Below are positions 1 to 9,122 of a stretch of DNA of 50,995 bases, piece after piece. Made by a program: the position numbers and the translations under genes. The notes below the pieces were generated by a model. It saw nothing but the letters and a program-made list of their open reading frames with translations, did no database searches and had not been told where the DNA came from. Positions within the stretch are counted from its first letter, which is position 1. Each line of letters opens with the position of its first letter. The stretch covers positions 1-50,995 of the forward strand of contig NVQL02000059.1 of assembly GCA_002400495.2 (NCBI GenBank). Reading direction: 5' to 3'. This DNA comes from Alphaproteobacteria bacterium. GTDB taxonomy: Bacteria > Pseudomonadota > Alphaproteobacteria > Rhizobiales > OSC116.

Positions 1-685
1 CAGGAGAGCCTGCTGAATAAGGCAAAGCAAGGCCAGTGGCTTCAGATACGCAAGCCATAGTATTGGCGGTAAATTGCCCACCACAAGCACCTGCACCAGG
101 GCAAGCCACAATTTCAAGCGCCGTAAGCTCTTCTTCGGTCATAGTGCCTGCACTATACCTGCCGACACCTTCAAACACATCGACAACTGTTACATCTTGG
201 CCTTTATAACGACCCGGTAAAATGGAACCACCATACATAAATACACTAGGAACGTTCAAACGTAGCATTGACATCATCATGCCTGGTAATGATTTATCAC
301 AACCAGCAATGCCAACCAAGGCATCATAAGAATGGCCACGAATGGTCACTTCAACGCTATCGGCTATAATCTCGCGTGAAACAAGCGAGCTTTTCATGCC
401 TTGATGCCCCATGGCAATACCATCAGTAACCGTGATGGTACAAAATTCACGTGGTGTACCACCAGCAGCTTTGACGCCAACTTTAACCGCTTGTGCTTGG
501 CGCATTAAAGCGATGTTACAAGGCGCCGCTTCATTCCAACATGAGCAAACGCCAATAAGCGGCTGATGTATTTCTTCTTCTGTTAAACCCATTGCATATA
601 GATACGACCGATGCGGCGCGCGCTCTGGTCCTTCAGTCACATGGCGAGATGGCAGTTTTGATTTATCGAATTTAATTTTGCTCAT
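1..685 (-). CDS. ilvD: Dihydroxy-acid dehydratase, N-terminal part (runs off the window)
   Basis: The first 228 codons of IlvD, which dehydrates 2,3-dihydroxy acids to 2-oxo acids in valine, isoleucine and leucine synthesis. The start is the ATG at 683-685 (MSKIKFDKSK), and the frame stays open to the window edge. Family signatures are clear: CSCWNEAAPC near residue 47, TDGIAMGH near 95, GCDKSLPGMM near 132 and GAGACGGQFTANTM near 205, which carry the conserved Fe-S cysteines. The CSCWNE form resembles the shorter, roughly 560-residue type with a [2Fe-2S] cluster (as in cyanobacteria and mycobacteria) more than the E. coli type; that assignment is inferred. The gene is 177 bp downstream of valS on the same strand. 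I saw no terminator or leader peptide between them. Confidence 0.95.
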   Translation of the reverse strand, partial: MSKIKFDKSKLPSRHVTEGPERAPHRSYLYAMGLTEEEIHQPLIGVCSCWNEAAPCNIALMRQAQAVKVGVKAAGGTPREFCTITVTDGIAMGHQGMKSSLVSREIIADSVEVTIRGHSYDALVGIAGCDKSLPGMMMSMLRLNVPSVFMYGGSILPGRYKGQDVTVVDVFEGVGRYSAGTMTEEELTALEIVACPGAGACGGQFTANTMACVSEATGLALPYSAGSP

Positions 686-862
686 TATATCTGTCTCGCT
701 ATGAAAATGGGGTTATGTTTTTAGTTTTATTCAGTCATAATTATCAGCTTAAGCCCAAAATTACCAGTCAAATTACCAATAGATTATAATGTTTCCAAAA
801 TATTCCAAGCCGCGCCAAGCTACCCAAAGATTGGGTCAACAAGATGGCATAGCCTATATTTG

Positions 863-3538
863 TTATAGTTTTTCAAACCGTGCATAGGCATCAAGCAAAT
901 CAGCTTTTAACCGCTTGGCCGTCTCTAGCCGCGATTTCTGCTCATTAATCACTTTTTCGGGCGCCTTAGAAACAAAAGCTTCATTGCCTAGACGCTTTTC
1001 AGTGCCTAGAATGTCTTTATCGGCCTTGGCAATCTCTTTGGTCAATCTATCAAGCTCAGCTTGAACGTCGATAACCCCCGCCAAAGGCAGTGCGATAACC
1101 ACGCCATCTAGCAAGATTTGTATAGCACCTTCTGGCACGTCTGATGCCAGTGAAATATTGTCGATACGCGCCATTTTTAGCAATAAATCATTATGTGTTT
1201 TAAGCTTGGCTTCGACCTCTGCATTCGCACCAACAATCACCACTGGAATTTGAGCACCAGCCGCAATGTTCATTTCAGCACGCACAGATCTAATTTCAGT
1301 GATAAATTTAATGACCCAGTTGATTTCTTGCTTTGGTTTGTCATCAACATTAGCCAACGCTTTTGGCCAAGGCGAAATAATAAGTTGGCGATCACGTTCA
1401 ACAACATCACTGTCAAACCTGTCCCACAATTCCTCGGTTACAAATGGCATAAACGGATGCATGAGATGCAACAATTGATCAATCACATGCGCGGTTACGG
1501 CTTTAATTTCGCTCTTTGCGACCTCGTCATCACCAAATAAAATAGGTTTGGTTAGTTCGATATACCAATCGCAAAAAATATTCCATGTAAATTTATATAT
1601 CGCGCTCGCAGATTCATTAAACCGATATTGATCAATGCCTTTATTGACCAAAGTCACAGTTTCAGAAAGCTCTGACAATATCCATTTACTCAAAGTTAGT
1701 TTAACATTAGTGGCATCAAAGCCCTTAATTGGCTCACATTCATGCATTTCAGCAAAGCGGCAGGCATTCCATAATTTGGTTACAAAATTACGGTTATTTT
1801 CTACCAATTTATTAGATAACTTAATGTCACGCCCCTGCCCCGCCATAGAAGCCAAAGTGAAACGCACCGCATCAGCGCCAAATTGTTCAATAAGATCCAA
1901 CGGATCCATAACATTGCCTTTGGATTTTGACATTTTGGCACCAAATTCATCGCGTACAATGGCGTGAATATAAACAGTTTCAAATGGCACTTCGTCCATA
2001 AAATGTGTGCCCATCATCATCATACGAGCAACCCAGAAGAAGATAATGTCAAACGCTGTGACCACAACATTGGTTTTGTAATAGGTTTCAAGTTCATCAG
2101 TTTTCTCAGGCCAACCCAAAGTAGCAAATGGCCATAAAGCCGAGCTAAACCAAGTGTCCAGCACATCGCTATCACGTTCGAGTTTTTCGACTTTGCCATA
2201 ATGAGCATCGGCTTTGGCTTGAGCGATAGCCTCATCTAACGCAACAAAAACTTCGCCATCTGGGCCATACCATACTGGGATTTGATGCCCCCACCACAAT
2301 TGCCGTGATATACACCATGGCTCGATATTCTCCATCCACTCAAAATAGGTTTTTTCCCAATTATTGGGCACGAATTTTGTTTTGCCACTGCGCACAGCTT
2401 CTAATGCTGGCACAGCAAGTTTTTTGGCATCAACATACCATTGGTCGGATAGCCAAGGTTCAATCACCACACCTGAACGATCACCATAAGGCACTGTATG
2501 TGGGTTATCATCTATCTTATCCAGCAAACCCAGTTCTTCAAACTTAGCCACCACAATTTTACGTGCTTCAAACCGCTCTAGGCCAACATATTCAGCTGGT
2601 ACATTTTCATTCAAATGAGCACTCTCATCCAGAATGTTGATCACCTCAAGGCCTGCGCGTTTACCCACTTCAAAGTCATTAAAATCATGTGCAGGCGTAA
2701 TTTTAACCGCACCACTACCTTGTTCAGGATCAGCGTAATCATCCGCAACAATGGGGATTTCGCGGCCAACAAGTGGTAGGATAACAGTTTTACCAACCAG
2801 TTCTTTATAACGCTCGTCATCAGGATGTACGGCGATGCCTGTATCACCAAACATGGTTTCAGGCCTCGTGGTTGCCACGGTGATAAATTGCCCATCCATC
2901 CCTTTGATAGGATATTTGAAATGCCATAATTTACCGTCTTTTTCAATCTGTTCAACTTCAATATCAGAAATGGCGGTGAGTAATTTTGGGTCCCAGTTCA
3001 CCAAACGTTTGGCACGGTAAATATATCCTTGCTCATGCAATTCAACAAATGTTTTTAGCACCGCCTCAGACAAGCCTTCATCCATAGTAAACCGCGAACG
3101 CGACCAATCACAGCTAGCTCCCAAACGGCGTTGCTGATGCTGAATGATACCACCAGATTCTTCTTTCCATTCCCAGATTTTTTCGACAAACTTTTCACGG
3201 CCCAATTGCTTACGTCCAGGTTGTTGGCTTTCCATAAGTTGGCGCTCTACAACCACTTGTGTGGCAATGCCTGCATGGTCCATACCAGGTTGCCAAAGGG
3301 TGTTTTTCCCGTTCATGCGGTTATATCTAATTAAAATATCTTGAATTGTATTGTTGAGAGCGTGCCCCATATGCAGTGAACCAGTAACATTTGGTGGCGG
3401 CAAAGCAATTGAATAGCTTGTAGCGCTTTTTAACTGTTCTTTGGTTAAACCTGCACCAGCTTTAAAAGCCCCAGCATCTTCCCAATTTTGGTAATGACGG
3501 GTTTCAATGGCATCGGGTTGATACGTTTTTTCTAACAT
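863..3538 (-). CDS. valS: Valine--tRNA ligase
   Basis: Class I aminoacyl-tRNA synthetase that charges tRNA-Val, 891 residues, a normal bacterial length. The ATP-binding HIGH motif is at residues 47-59 (PPPNVTGSLHMGH) and the KMSKS loop at 535-539. The CP1 editing domain lies between them, with the TTRPETMFGDT signature near 223. The anticodon-binding domain follows, and the last 65 or so residues form the charged coiled-coil tRNA arm typical of ValRS. The gene lies downstream of popZ, separated by an intrinsic terminator at 3572-3596, so it probably has its own promoter or depends on read-through. The order pcm-tolC-popZ-valS is common in Alphaproteobacteria. Confidence 0.98.
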   Translation of the reverse strand: MLEKTYQPDAIETRHYQNWEDAGAFKAGAGLTKEQLKSATSYSIALPPPNVTGSLHMGHALNNTIQDILIRYNRMNGKNTLWQPGMDHAGIATQVVVERQLMESQQPGRKQLGREKFVEKIWEWKEESGGIIQHQQRRLGASCDWSRSRFTMDEGLSEAVLKTFVELHEQGYIYRAKRLVNWDPKLLTAISDIEVEQIEKDGKLWHFKYPIKGMDGQFITVATTRPETMFGDTGIAVHPDDERYKELVGKTVILPLVGREIPIVADDYADPEQGSGAVKITPAHDFNDFEVGKRAGLEVINILDESAHLNENVPAEYVGLERFEARKIVVAKFEELGLLDKIDDNPHTVPYGDRSGVVIEPWLSDQWYVDAKKLAVPALEAVRSGKTKFVPNNWEKTYFEWMENIEPWCISRQLWWGHQIPVWYGPDGEVFVALDEAIAQAKADAHYGKVEKLERDSDVLDTWFSSALWPFATLGWPEKTDELETYYKTNVVVTAFDIIFFWVARMMMMGTHFMDEVPFETVYIHAIVRDEFGAKMSKSKGNVMDPLDLIEQFGADAVRFTLASMAGQGRDIKLSNKLVENNRNFVTKLWNACRFAEMHECEPIKGFDATNVKLTLSKWILSELSETVTLVNKGIDQYRFNESASAIYKFTWNIFCDWYIELTKPILFGDDEVAKSEIKAVTAHVIDQLLHLMHPFMPFVTEELWDRFDSDVVERDRQLIISPWPKALANVDDKPKQEINWVIKFITEIRSVRAEMNIAAGAQIPVVIVGANAEVEAKLKTHNDLLLKMARIDNISLASDVPEGAIQILLDGVVIALPLAGVIDVQAELDRLTKEIAKADKDILGTEKRLGNEAFVSKAPEKVINEQKSRLETAKRLKADLLDAYARFEKL

Positions 3539-3571
3539 TAAACTAACCTATTTTCATATTCTTAAAGACAT

Positions 3572-3596
3572 AAAAAAAGGTGGCCTAGGCCACCTT
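3572..3596 (-). terminator. Intrinsic terminator downstream of popZ
   Basis: A perfect 20-bp palindrome at 3577-3596 (core GGTGGCCTAGGCCACC), followed on the minus strand by a run of seven T (the A run at 3572-3578 on the plus strand). It starts 20 bp after the popZ stop and ends 34 bp before the valS start, so it separates the two genes transcriptionally. Confidence 0.85.
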
Positions 3597-3616
3597 CTTC
3601 ATAAACATTGTGACAT

Positions 3617-4219
3617 TTACATTTTGCCGCCACGTGCGACGCGTTCAATTTCTTCTCTGACAATTTTTTCGACCATAGCTGGTAAGTTTTCATCCAACCA
3701 ACCTTTAAGCATCGGACGCATAAGTGCCATCACCATGCCCTCAACTGTTTGACCAACACCATTTTGGGAAAGTAGTGTATTGGCAAGAAGGTGGAAATTT
3801 TGGTTGACCTCATCGCCAACTTGCGCCGATATCAAACTATCACTAATTCCCAATTCAGGAGTAGTTTCAGCCACTTCAGCGGCTGGTTCATTTTCCATTT
3901 CCATCGCCATTTCCATATCGAGTTCTTCTTCGACTGGCTCAGCTTCTGGTTGAGAAAATTCTAAATCATCAATATCATCGGGAGACAACAAATCATCAGC
4001 ACTAGCTTCCGGCTCTTCTTCAGCCAAAATTTCAGTCAACTCCAAAATCTCTTCATCGTCGTCAGCATCACTGCTGTCTTCGGCTTCGGTTTTGGCTTCA
4101 ACTTCAGGCTCATCGTCATCGGAAATTATACGTCGTATAGATGAAAGGATTTCTTCCATGGTTGGCTCGTCGTCGCCACCACCCGCTGCATTGTTTTCTG
4201 CAAATTCTGTTTCACTCAT
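3617..4219 (-). CDS. popZ: Polar organizing protein PopZ (DUF2497 family)
   Basis: Acidic 200-residue protein of the PopZ family, which self-assembles at cell poles and anchors the ParB/centromere complex and cell-cycle regulators in Caulobacter. The N-terminal client-binding helix motif TMEEILSSIRRIISDDD is at residues 20-36. A disordered Asp/Glu/Pro-rich region covers about 37-130. The C-terminal oligomerisation part contains MRPMLKGWLDENLPAMVEKIV and a short basic tail. The length is close to Caulobacter PopZ (177 residues). The start ATG has GAGG six bases upstream. It sits between tolC and valS, as in many Alphaproteobacteria, and has its own terminator. The family is certain; function is inferred from the Caulobacter protein. 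Confidence 0.93.
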   Translation of the reverse strand: MSETEFAENNAAGGGDDEPTMEEILSSIRRIISDDDEPEVEAKTEAEDSSDADDDEEILELTEILAEEEPEASADDLLSPDDIDDLEFSQPEAEPVEEELDMEMAMEMENEPAAEVAETTPELGISDSLISAQVGDEVNQNFHLLANTLLSQNGVGQTVEGMVMALMRPMLKGWLDENLPAMVEKIVREEIERVARGGKM

Positions 4220-4451
4220 AAGGACCTCAAAATATTACATTACAATTCTCGTAATATTCAGCTTTTATTCTTAACAGATATTTAAGTGATTCATAACCTT
4301 TTTATAAAACAATTCTTTTTGCAAACTGCTTTTAAACGGTTGATTAAAAAATAATTAAACAAAATCAGGTGGTTGCATTTACAAACAATTAAAAAAGCAT
4401 CCACAGTCTTAAATAGTCTAGGTAAATAAACTCTGACAATAGCAAAAATTA

Positions 4452-5774
4452 TCAGTTAATGCCCAATTTAACAGCACTCAGATGACCAATGGCAGATAGC
4501 AGTTGCATTTGGGAAACCAACACACTGCGTTGCGATACAATAGATTGTACACGGGCAGATAATAGCTCTTGTTCTGAGTTTAAAACATCAAAACTAGTTC
4601 TAACGCCTTCATCAGCTTCGGCCCTAATGCCATTTAGCACAGCGCTAGACGCCCTGATTTGTGCATCCGCTGCACCTGAGCTAGTTTCGGCAGCAAGCAA
4701 GCCAGCCCATCGGGCTTTTACGTTGGCACGCATTTGTGCGCGAGCGATTGTTAGGTTTAAACGCGCTTGCGCCAACCGAATCTTTTCTTGCCTAATTTGA
4801 GAGGTTTTAATACCACCATTAAAAATAGGGATAGATAACTTAGCGCCAACTCTAAGTGAAGTTTGAGCGGCCTCGCCATCTATAGAAATTTGTTGAGAGG
4901 CCGAGCCAAATGCTGATGCCGTTGGGAAAAGGCCAGCGTCAGCAATGTTTACAGATTTTTCGGCAACTAGAACCGCTTTTTTCAATGATTTTATAGCGGG
5001 ATGATAATTTTCGACTGCAATTAGTGCCGCACTAAGCGTTTGGGGCAATAAACCTTTGATTTGCTTAGGTTGGCTGATATCTCTAGGCTTACGGCCTACA
5101 TATTGCTCGTAAATCGCACGGCTCGCATCTAGCTGTGCTTTGGCAGCCGCTATAGAAGAGCTGGCACCAGCCTTACGGGCTTTGGCTAACGAGACATCCG
5201 TTGCGGTTGCTTCACCGACTTGAAAGCGCGCTTCTGATGCTTTTTGTTGCTCGCTCAATACGTTAAAGTTTTTAATTTGGGCGTTAAGTAAAGCACTATC
5301 ACGCAATACATCGACATAAATCGTAAAGACATTTAGCAAAAATGTTTGTTCTGCATTGGCAAACGCATCTATTTGTGCAGCTTTGCCAATTTCGGCTTGA
5401 GCAATGCGGTTTTGCGTAATGCCATTATCCCAAAGCGTATAATTAGCTGATAAACCGGCGCTTACGCCAGTAGCATCTTGAGCATCCAACCAACCATTGG
5501 ATTCTGTATGGGCTCTTGACCAACTGCTCTCGAGAGACAATTCGCCATTTAAGCTAGGGTAAAGACCTGCCTGCGCAGAAATAATACCTTCTTCGCTTAA
5601 TCTGAGCTTTTCCCGCTCAAGCATAATCTGTGGAGAATTGGCATAGGCATATGACATCGCCTGACGAACCGTTTCGGCCTGAGCCGTCACCAATTGCGTG
5701 GTCATTAATAATGAGGCTATGCTTAGCCCCAGAAACTTTTTACGGTTATTTTTACTTAAAAAATCTCTCGACAT
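4452..5774 (-). CDS. tolC: TolC family outer membrane channel protein
   Basis: Outer membrane efflux/type I secretion channel of the TolC family, 440 residues from the chosen ATG. That start (MSRDFLSKNN) has AGGGG about eight bases upstream; an in-frame TTG at 5798 would add eight residues without a good ribosome site. A signal peptide runs to about residue 33 (VTAQA, then ETV). The body has the two repeated outer membrane efflux domains: long alpha-helical stretches rich in Ala, Gln and Ser with two short beta segments (for example GVSAGLSANYTLWDNG and VGAKLSIPIFNGG). The protein would form a trimeric channel spanning outer membrane and periplasm. No inner-membrane partner pump or adaptor gene is nearby, so its substrate is unknown. 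Confidence 0.93.
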   Translation of the reverse strand: MSRDFLSKNNRKKFLGLSIASLLMTTQLVTAQAETVRQAMSYAYANSPQIMLEREKLRLSEEGIISAQAGLYPSLNGELSLESSWSRAHTESNGWLDAQDATGVSAGLSANYTLWDNGITQNRIAQAEIGKAAQIDAFANAEQTFLLNVFTIYVDVLRDSALLNAQIKNFNVLSEQQKASEARFQVGEATATDVSLAKARKAGASSSIAAAKAQLDASRAIYEQYVGRKPRDISQPKQIKGLLPQTLSAALIAVENYHPAIKSLKKAVLVAEKSVNIADAGLFPTASAFGSASQQISIDGEAAQTSLRVGAKLSIPIFNGGIKTSQIRQEKIRLAQARLNLTIARAQMRANVKARWAGLLAAETSSGAADAQIRASSAVLNGIRAEADEGVRTSFDVLNSEQELLSARVQSIVSQRSVLVSQMQLLSAIGHLSAVKLGIN

Positions 5775-5971
5775 TATACTACCCCTGACAAACCACAATT
5801 GTGCATCATTTCGATATAGGGTATATTAAAAAAAATTCAATAAGTCCACCCAAATTAACTATAAAATTGTAACAGAAAGCTTTAAGGATTCATTTAATAA
5901 ACTTTGTCATAAACCACAGATACAGTCGAAAACTGTGCATATCCTGTGTCTAAATCATTCAACACTTAATC

Positions 5972-6661
5972 TTAAAGAACAAATTCAACAAGTTTGTTAA
6001 AATCGGCCAATTTGGTCGGGCTGGCATCGAAAATCATACGTTTGGCAACCACATTATGAGTTTTATGATATAAGAATGCATGGCCTAACGGTGCAGATAT
6101 TGTCGATTTGTCAGAAACTTCAACCACTATGAGACGGCCATCTTCAGCCAATTGATCAAACAATTCTTGCGGCACTTGCTCCACCAAACCATTAATCACA
6201 ATCACATCATAAGGCGCTTCTTTTTTATAGCCATCTGCCAAGGGGTCACAAATAATAACCGCATTGTCTATTTCTTGCTGCTCAATATGTCGGGCGGCAA
6301 GTTTTGCAATTTTTGCATTGGCTTCAATGCCCACTACCATATTGGCCAATTGCGCAAGCAAGGCCGTTGAATAGCCAGTGGCACACGCCACATCTAGCAC
6401 AATATCTGTTGGCTTCACACCTGCAGCTTGTATTAATTTAGCCTGTACCATTGGGTCCAACAAAAAACGCTCTTCACCATTTTTCGCACCAGTATTTATT
6501 TTCAGGTCTCTATCAATATAAGCCATAGCTTGTTGTGCAGCAGGTACAAAACTTTCACGCTTCAACTGTCTAAAGGCGTCTAATAATTCTTTAGATGTAA
6601 TGGCGTTCGGTAAAAGTTGAGAATTCACCATATTCTTACGCAAAATATCGAAATGAGTCAT
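5972..6661 (-). CDS. pcm: Protein-L-isoaspartate O-methyltransferase family protein
   Basis: A 229-residue SAM-dependent methyltransferase of the PCMT family, expected to methylate isoaspartyl residues in damaged proteins. The N-terminus (MVNSQLLPNAI...) and the FVP segment near residue 38 match the family. SAM motif I reads VLDVACATGYSTALLA at about 88-103, where canonical Pcm has a Gly-rich LEIGTGSGY; the usual GTGSG is CATG here. The post-motif segment YDVIVINGLVEQVPQEL corresponds to the acidic/GAAP loop of canonical enzymes but differs in sequence. Such divergent copies upstream of tolC are usual in Alphaproteobacteria, so activity on isoaspartate is less certain than the fold. The gap to tolC is 197 bp. 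Confidence 0.85.
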   Translation of the reverse strand: MTHFDILRKNMVNSQLLPNAITSKELLDAFRQLKRESFVPAAQQAMAYIDRDLKINTGAKNGEERFLLDPMVQAKLIQAAGVKPTDIVLDVACATGYSTALLAQLANMVVGIEANAKIAKLAARHIEQQEIDNAVIICDPLADGYKKEAPYDVIVINGLVEQVPQELFDQLAEDGRLIVVEVSDKSTISAPLGHAFLYHKTHNVVAKRMIFDASPTKLADFNKLVEFVL

Positions 6662-7052
6662 TTTAGTCCTACAATTGAATCAATTTCATCTTTTATGACA
6701 TAAATATTTTGGCTAAGCCAGACTATAATGGTTTTAAATTAAGCGCGTATGGCGATATGCAAAACCCGCATAGCAGATAAGCATTATTGGTATTTGCAGC
6801 ATGGTTAATTATTTGGCATAAGCCCATTCATCAGTAGCGAGCAATCGCTCGACGTTAGGGTGTTTATTCACCCTATAAAATTAGGAGGCCTCGATTCCCC
6901 CCCTCCTTTGAGGCCTCTTAATACAGGGGTTTACCCCTTAAAAGCTCTCCATATATAATGTGGAGAGCTTTTTTTTATTTCCGCTCACCTTGATTCCGCT
7001 TGCCTTGCCCGCCAATCCGATTTATTGAACGGGTAATTATAGGATTGATTAG
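6662..7052. other. 391-bp intergenic region between pcm and trmFO
   Basis: This divergent region holds no convincing protein gene. A TATAAT hexamer lies at 6724-6729 but has no good -35 box at the right spacing. The right half, from about 6838 to 6976, folds into consecutive hairpins and ends in an intrinsic terminator (see the ncRNA entry). Between that terminator and the trmFO start, two imperfect tandem copies of a 15-base unit (TTCCGCTCACCTTGA and TTCCGCTTGCCTTGC) lie at about 6980-7009. trmFO has AGGA about eight bases before its ATG. Confidence 0.6.
6838..6976 (+). ncRNA. Putative structured small RNA with C-rich loop and intrinsic terminator
   Basis: Five consecutive inverted repeats on the plus strand: CGAGC/GCTCG (6838-6851); TAGGGTG/CACCCTA with a 6-base loop (6856-6875); a 12-bp stem TTAGGAGGCCTC/GAGGCCTCTTAA (6881-6892 with 6910-6921, one G-U pair) closing a 17-base loop with seven C followed by TCC; AGGGG/CCCCT (6925-6938); and AAGCTCTCCA/TGGAGAGCTT (6942-6970) followed by a T run to 6976. 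The last hairpin is a standard Rho-independent terminator. There is no open frame with a ribosome site. C-rich, anti-Shine-Dalgarno-like loops are known in alphaproteobacterial trans-acting sRNAs, so this may be an sRNA. A trmFO leader or attenuator is the alternative. It lacks the conserved SRP, tmRNA and RNase P sequences. The 5' end is a guess. Confidence 0.55.
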
Positions 7053-8498
7053 ATGACAAAAGAAATTCATATTATTGGTGCTGGCTTGGCTGGTTCAGAG
7101 GCTGCATGGCAAATTGCCAATTTAGGCGGCAAAGTTATATTGCACGAAATGCGCCCTACCCGCAAAACCGATGCCCATCATACCGATGGTTTCGCCGAAT
7201 TGGTTTGCTCAAATAGTTTTCGCAGTGATGACAAAGATTTTAATGCAGTTGGCCTCATACACGAAGAAATGCGGCGCTTAAGTTCTATAATTCTTCAATG
7301 TGCTGATGCCAATAAAGTGCCTGCAGGTGGCGCGTTGGCTGTGGATAGAGACGAATTCTCACAAGCAGTCACCAAGGCGCTTGAAGAACATCCGAATATA
7401 CAAATCATTCGCGAAGAATTTACTGGCGACATCCCTGATGAATGGGATGATGTGATCATCGCTTCGGGCCCATTGACATCTGATGCTTTGTCTAAAACCA
7501 TCACCAATCTAACCAAAGAAGATGATCTAGCATTCTTTGATGCGATTGCACCCATCATATATAAAGACAGTATAAATTTTGACATTGCTTGGTACCAAAG
7601 CCGTTATGACAAAATTGGCCCAGAAGGTGATGGCAAAGATTATATCAATTGCCCGATGAATGAAGAGCAATATCATGCATTCATGGATGCTTTGATTGAT
7701 GGCGATTCGACTGAATTTAAAGAATGGGAAGGCACACCTTATTTTGATGGTTGCTTGCCAATAGAAGTTATGGCCGAGCGTGGCCGCGAAACCTTGCGCT
7801 GGGGGCCAATGAAACCAGTTGGCCTCACAGACCCTAAAAACCCGACTGTAAAGCCCTATGCCATTGTGCAGTTGCGCCAAGACAATAAATTAGGCACTTT
7901 ATACAATATGGTCGGTTTTCAAACCAAATTAAAATATGGCTCTCAAACCGATATATTGCGCATGATTCCAGGACTAGAAAAGGCAGAATTTGCGCGCCTT
8001 GGCGGCATTCACCGCAATACATACTTAAACAGCCCTGTCTTGCTGGATAGAAACCTATCGCTTAAAACACTGCCTAAAATTCGCTTTGCGGGGCAAATTA
8101 CTGGGGTTGAAGGCTATGTAGAAAGCGCCGCATGTGGTCTAATGGCAGGACGCTTCGCCTTTGCCGAAATGAACGGCAAACAAGCCTCATTCCCACCCGA
8201 AACAACAGCTTTGGGTGCTTTACTTGACCATATAACAGGCGGGCATTTGGTTCATGATGAAGAGGTTGTCGAGACACAACAAGGCGATGAAGCACCAAAA
8301 AAGAAGAAAAAGCGCAGTTTCCAACCAATGAATGTAAATTTTGGCTTGTTTCAGCCGGTTATACTTCCTAAGGTTGATGAAGAGGGTAATCGAATAAAAG
8401 GCAAAGCCAAATCTCGGTATCGCAAGCAAATGATGAGTAAGCGCGCTCTAGTAGATCTTGGGTTGTGGATAGATAGTTTTGAATATTCGTTTAAGTAA
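7053..8498 (+). CDS. trmFO: Folate-dependent tRNA (uracil-54-C5)-methyltransferase TrmFO
   Basis: FAD protein of 481 residues that makes ribothymidine at position 54 of tRNA using methylene-tetrahydrofolate and NAD(P)H. The N-terminal dinucleotide-binding motif GAGLAG is at residues 9-14, followed by the family segments [30 protein letters not shown] and [11 protein letters not shown]. The C-terminal domain includes [21 protein letters not shown] Lys-rich stretch (PKKKKKR, about residue 414) lies in the C-terminal domain before the NFGLFQP segment. The enzyme was formerly called Gid and is typical of Firmicutes and Alphaproteobacteria that lack TrmA. It lies downstream of the putative folded RNA and its terminator, and 81 bp before the Hpt gene. 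Confidence 0.97.
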   Translation: MTKEIHIIGAGLAGSEAAWQIANLGGKVILHEMRPTRKTDAHHTDGFAELVCSNSFRSDDKDFNAVGLIHEEMRRLSSIILQCADANKVPAGGALAVDRDEFSQAVTKALEEHPNIQIIREEFTGDIPDEWDDVIIASGPLTSDALSKTITNLTKEDDLAFFDAIAPIIYKDSINFDIAWYQSRYDKIGPEGDGKDYINCPMNEEQYHAFMDALIDGDSTEFKEWEGTPYFDGCLPIEVMAERGRETLRWGPMKPVGLTDPKNPTVKPYAIVQLRQDNKLGTLYNMVGFQTKLKYGSQTDILRMIPGLEKAEFARLGGIHRNTYLNSPVLLDRNLSLKTLPKIRFAGQITGVEGYVESAACGLMAGRFAFAEMNGKQASFPPETTALGALLDHITGGHLVHDEEVVETQQGDEAPKKKKKRSFQPMNVNFGLFQPVILPKVDEEGNRIKGKAKSRYRKQMMSKRALVDLGLWIDSFEYSFK

Positions 8499-8579
8499 AC
8501 TTGGCAATCTTTTATTAAGTGCTTTGTTGTAAACTTTAAACAGTATAAAAAGTAAGTTTTATAAGTTTAGGTAAAAATT

Positions 8580-9122
8580 ATGAGCGACGGCAAATTAAAT
8601 ACAAAATCATATGGGATGATTATACCGCCCAACAACCTAAAGACAAAAGTAAAAATTACCGTTGTAAAAGATGGCTCTGAAACCGAATCCATAGACAATG
8701 CTGACGCCGCTATGGAAGCGATGGGTGATACATTCAAAGAATGGCTTGAAGACGAAGTATCTAAATTTGATAAATGCCGCAAAGACATGTGCGCCAATCC
8801 TAACAAAGAACATATGGCCGCATTGCATATTGTGGCGCATGATGTCAAAGGCCAAGCGCAAACTATGGGTTTTCCACTCATCACTCTGGTATCTGCCTCA
8901 TTGTGTAAATTAATAGAGGTTTGGGAAAATGTTGAAACATTCCCACTTGATCTGCTCAACAATCATGTCGATTCAATAAAAGTTATGTTGGCACAGGACA
9001 TTAAAGAAAAAGATCATCCGATCGGCAAAAAACTCACCGATAAACTAATCAACACAGTGTTTGATTTTGCCGATGAGATTGAAGCCAAGAAAAAGGCTGA
9101 AGAACAGCCAGAATCAGATTAA
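8580..9122 (+). CDS. Orphan histidine-phosphotransfer (Hpt) domain protein
   Basis: A 180-residue soluble protein with one Hpt domain at about residues 45-165. The predicted phospho-accepting histidine is H87, in AHDVKGQAQTMGFPL, which fits the Hpt consensus HxxKG. The rest of the domain is helical and ends in a Lys/Glu-rich tail. About 40 N-terminal residues have no recognised motif. There is no attached kinase or receiver domain and no adjacent two-component gene, so it would relay phosphate between partners encoded elsewhere. Its stop codon overlaps that of the convergent DUF2336 gene by 3 bases. Similar stand-alone Hpt proteins occur across Alphaproteobacteria; I do not know a characterised one to transfer a role from. 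Confidence 0.8.
   Translation: MSDGKLNTKSYGMIIPPNNLKTKVKITVVKDGSETESIDNADAAMEAMGDTFKEWLEDEVSKFDKCRKDMCANPNKEHMAALHIVAHDVKGQAQTMGFPLITLVSASLCKLIEVWENVETFPLDLLNNHVDSIKVMLAQDIKEKDHPIGKKLTDKLINTVFDFADEIEAKKKAEEQPESD

Noticed and set aside
6724..6729. TATAAT as the promoter of the putative RNA
   Set aside because: No recognisable -35 element at 16-18 bp spacing, and it is more than 100 bp before the first hairpin.
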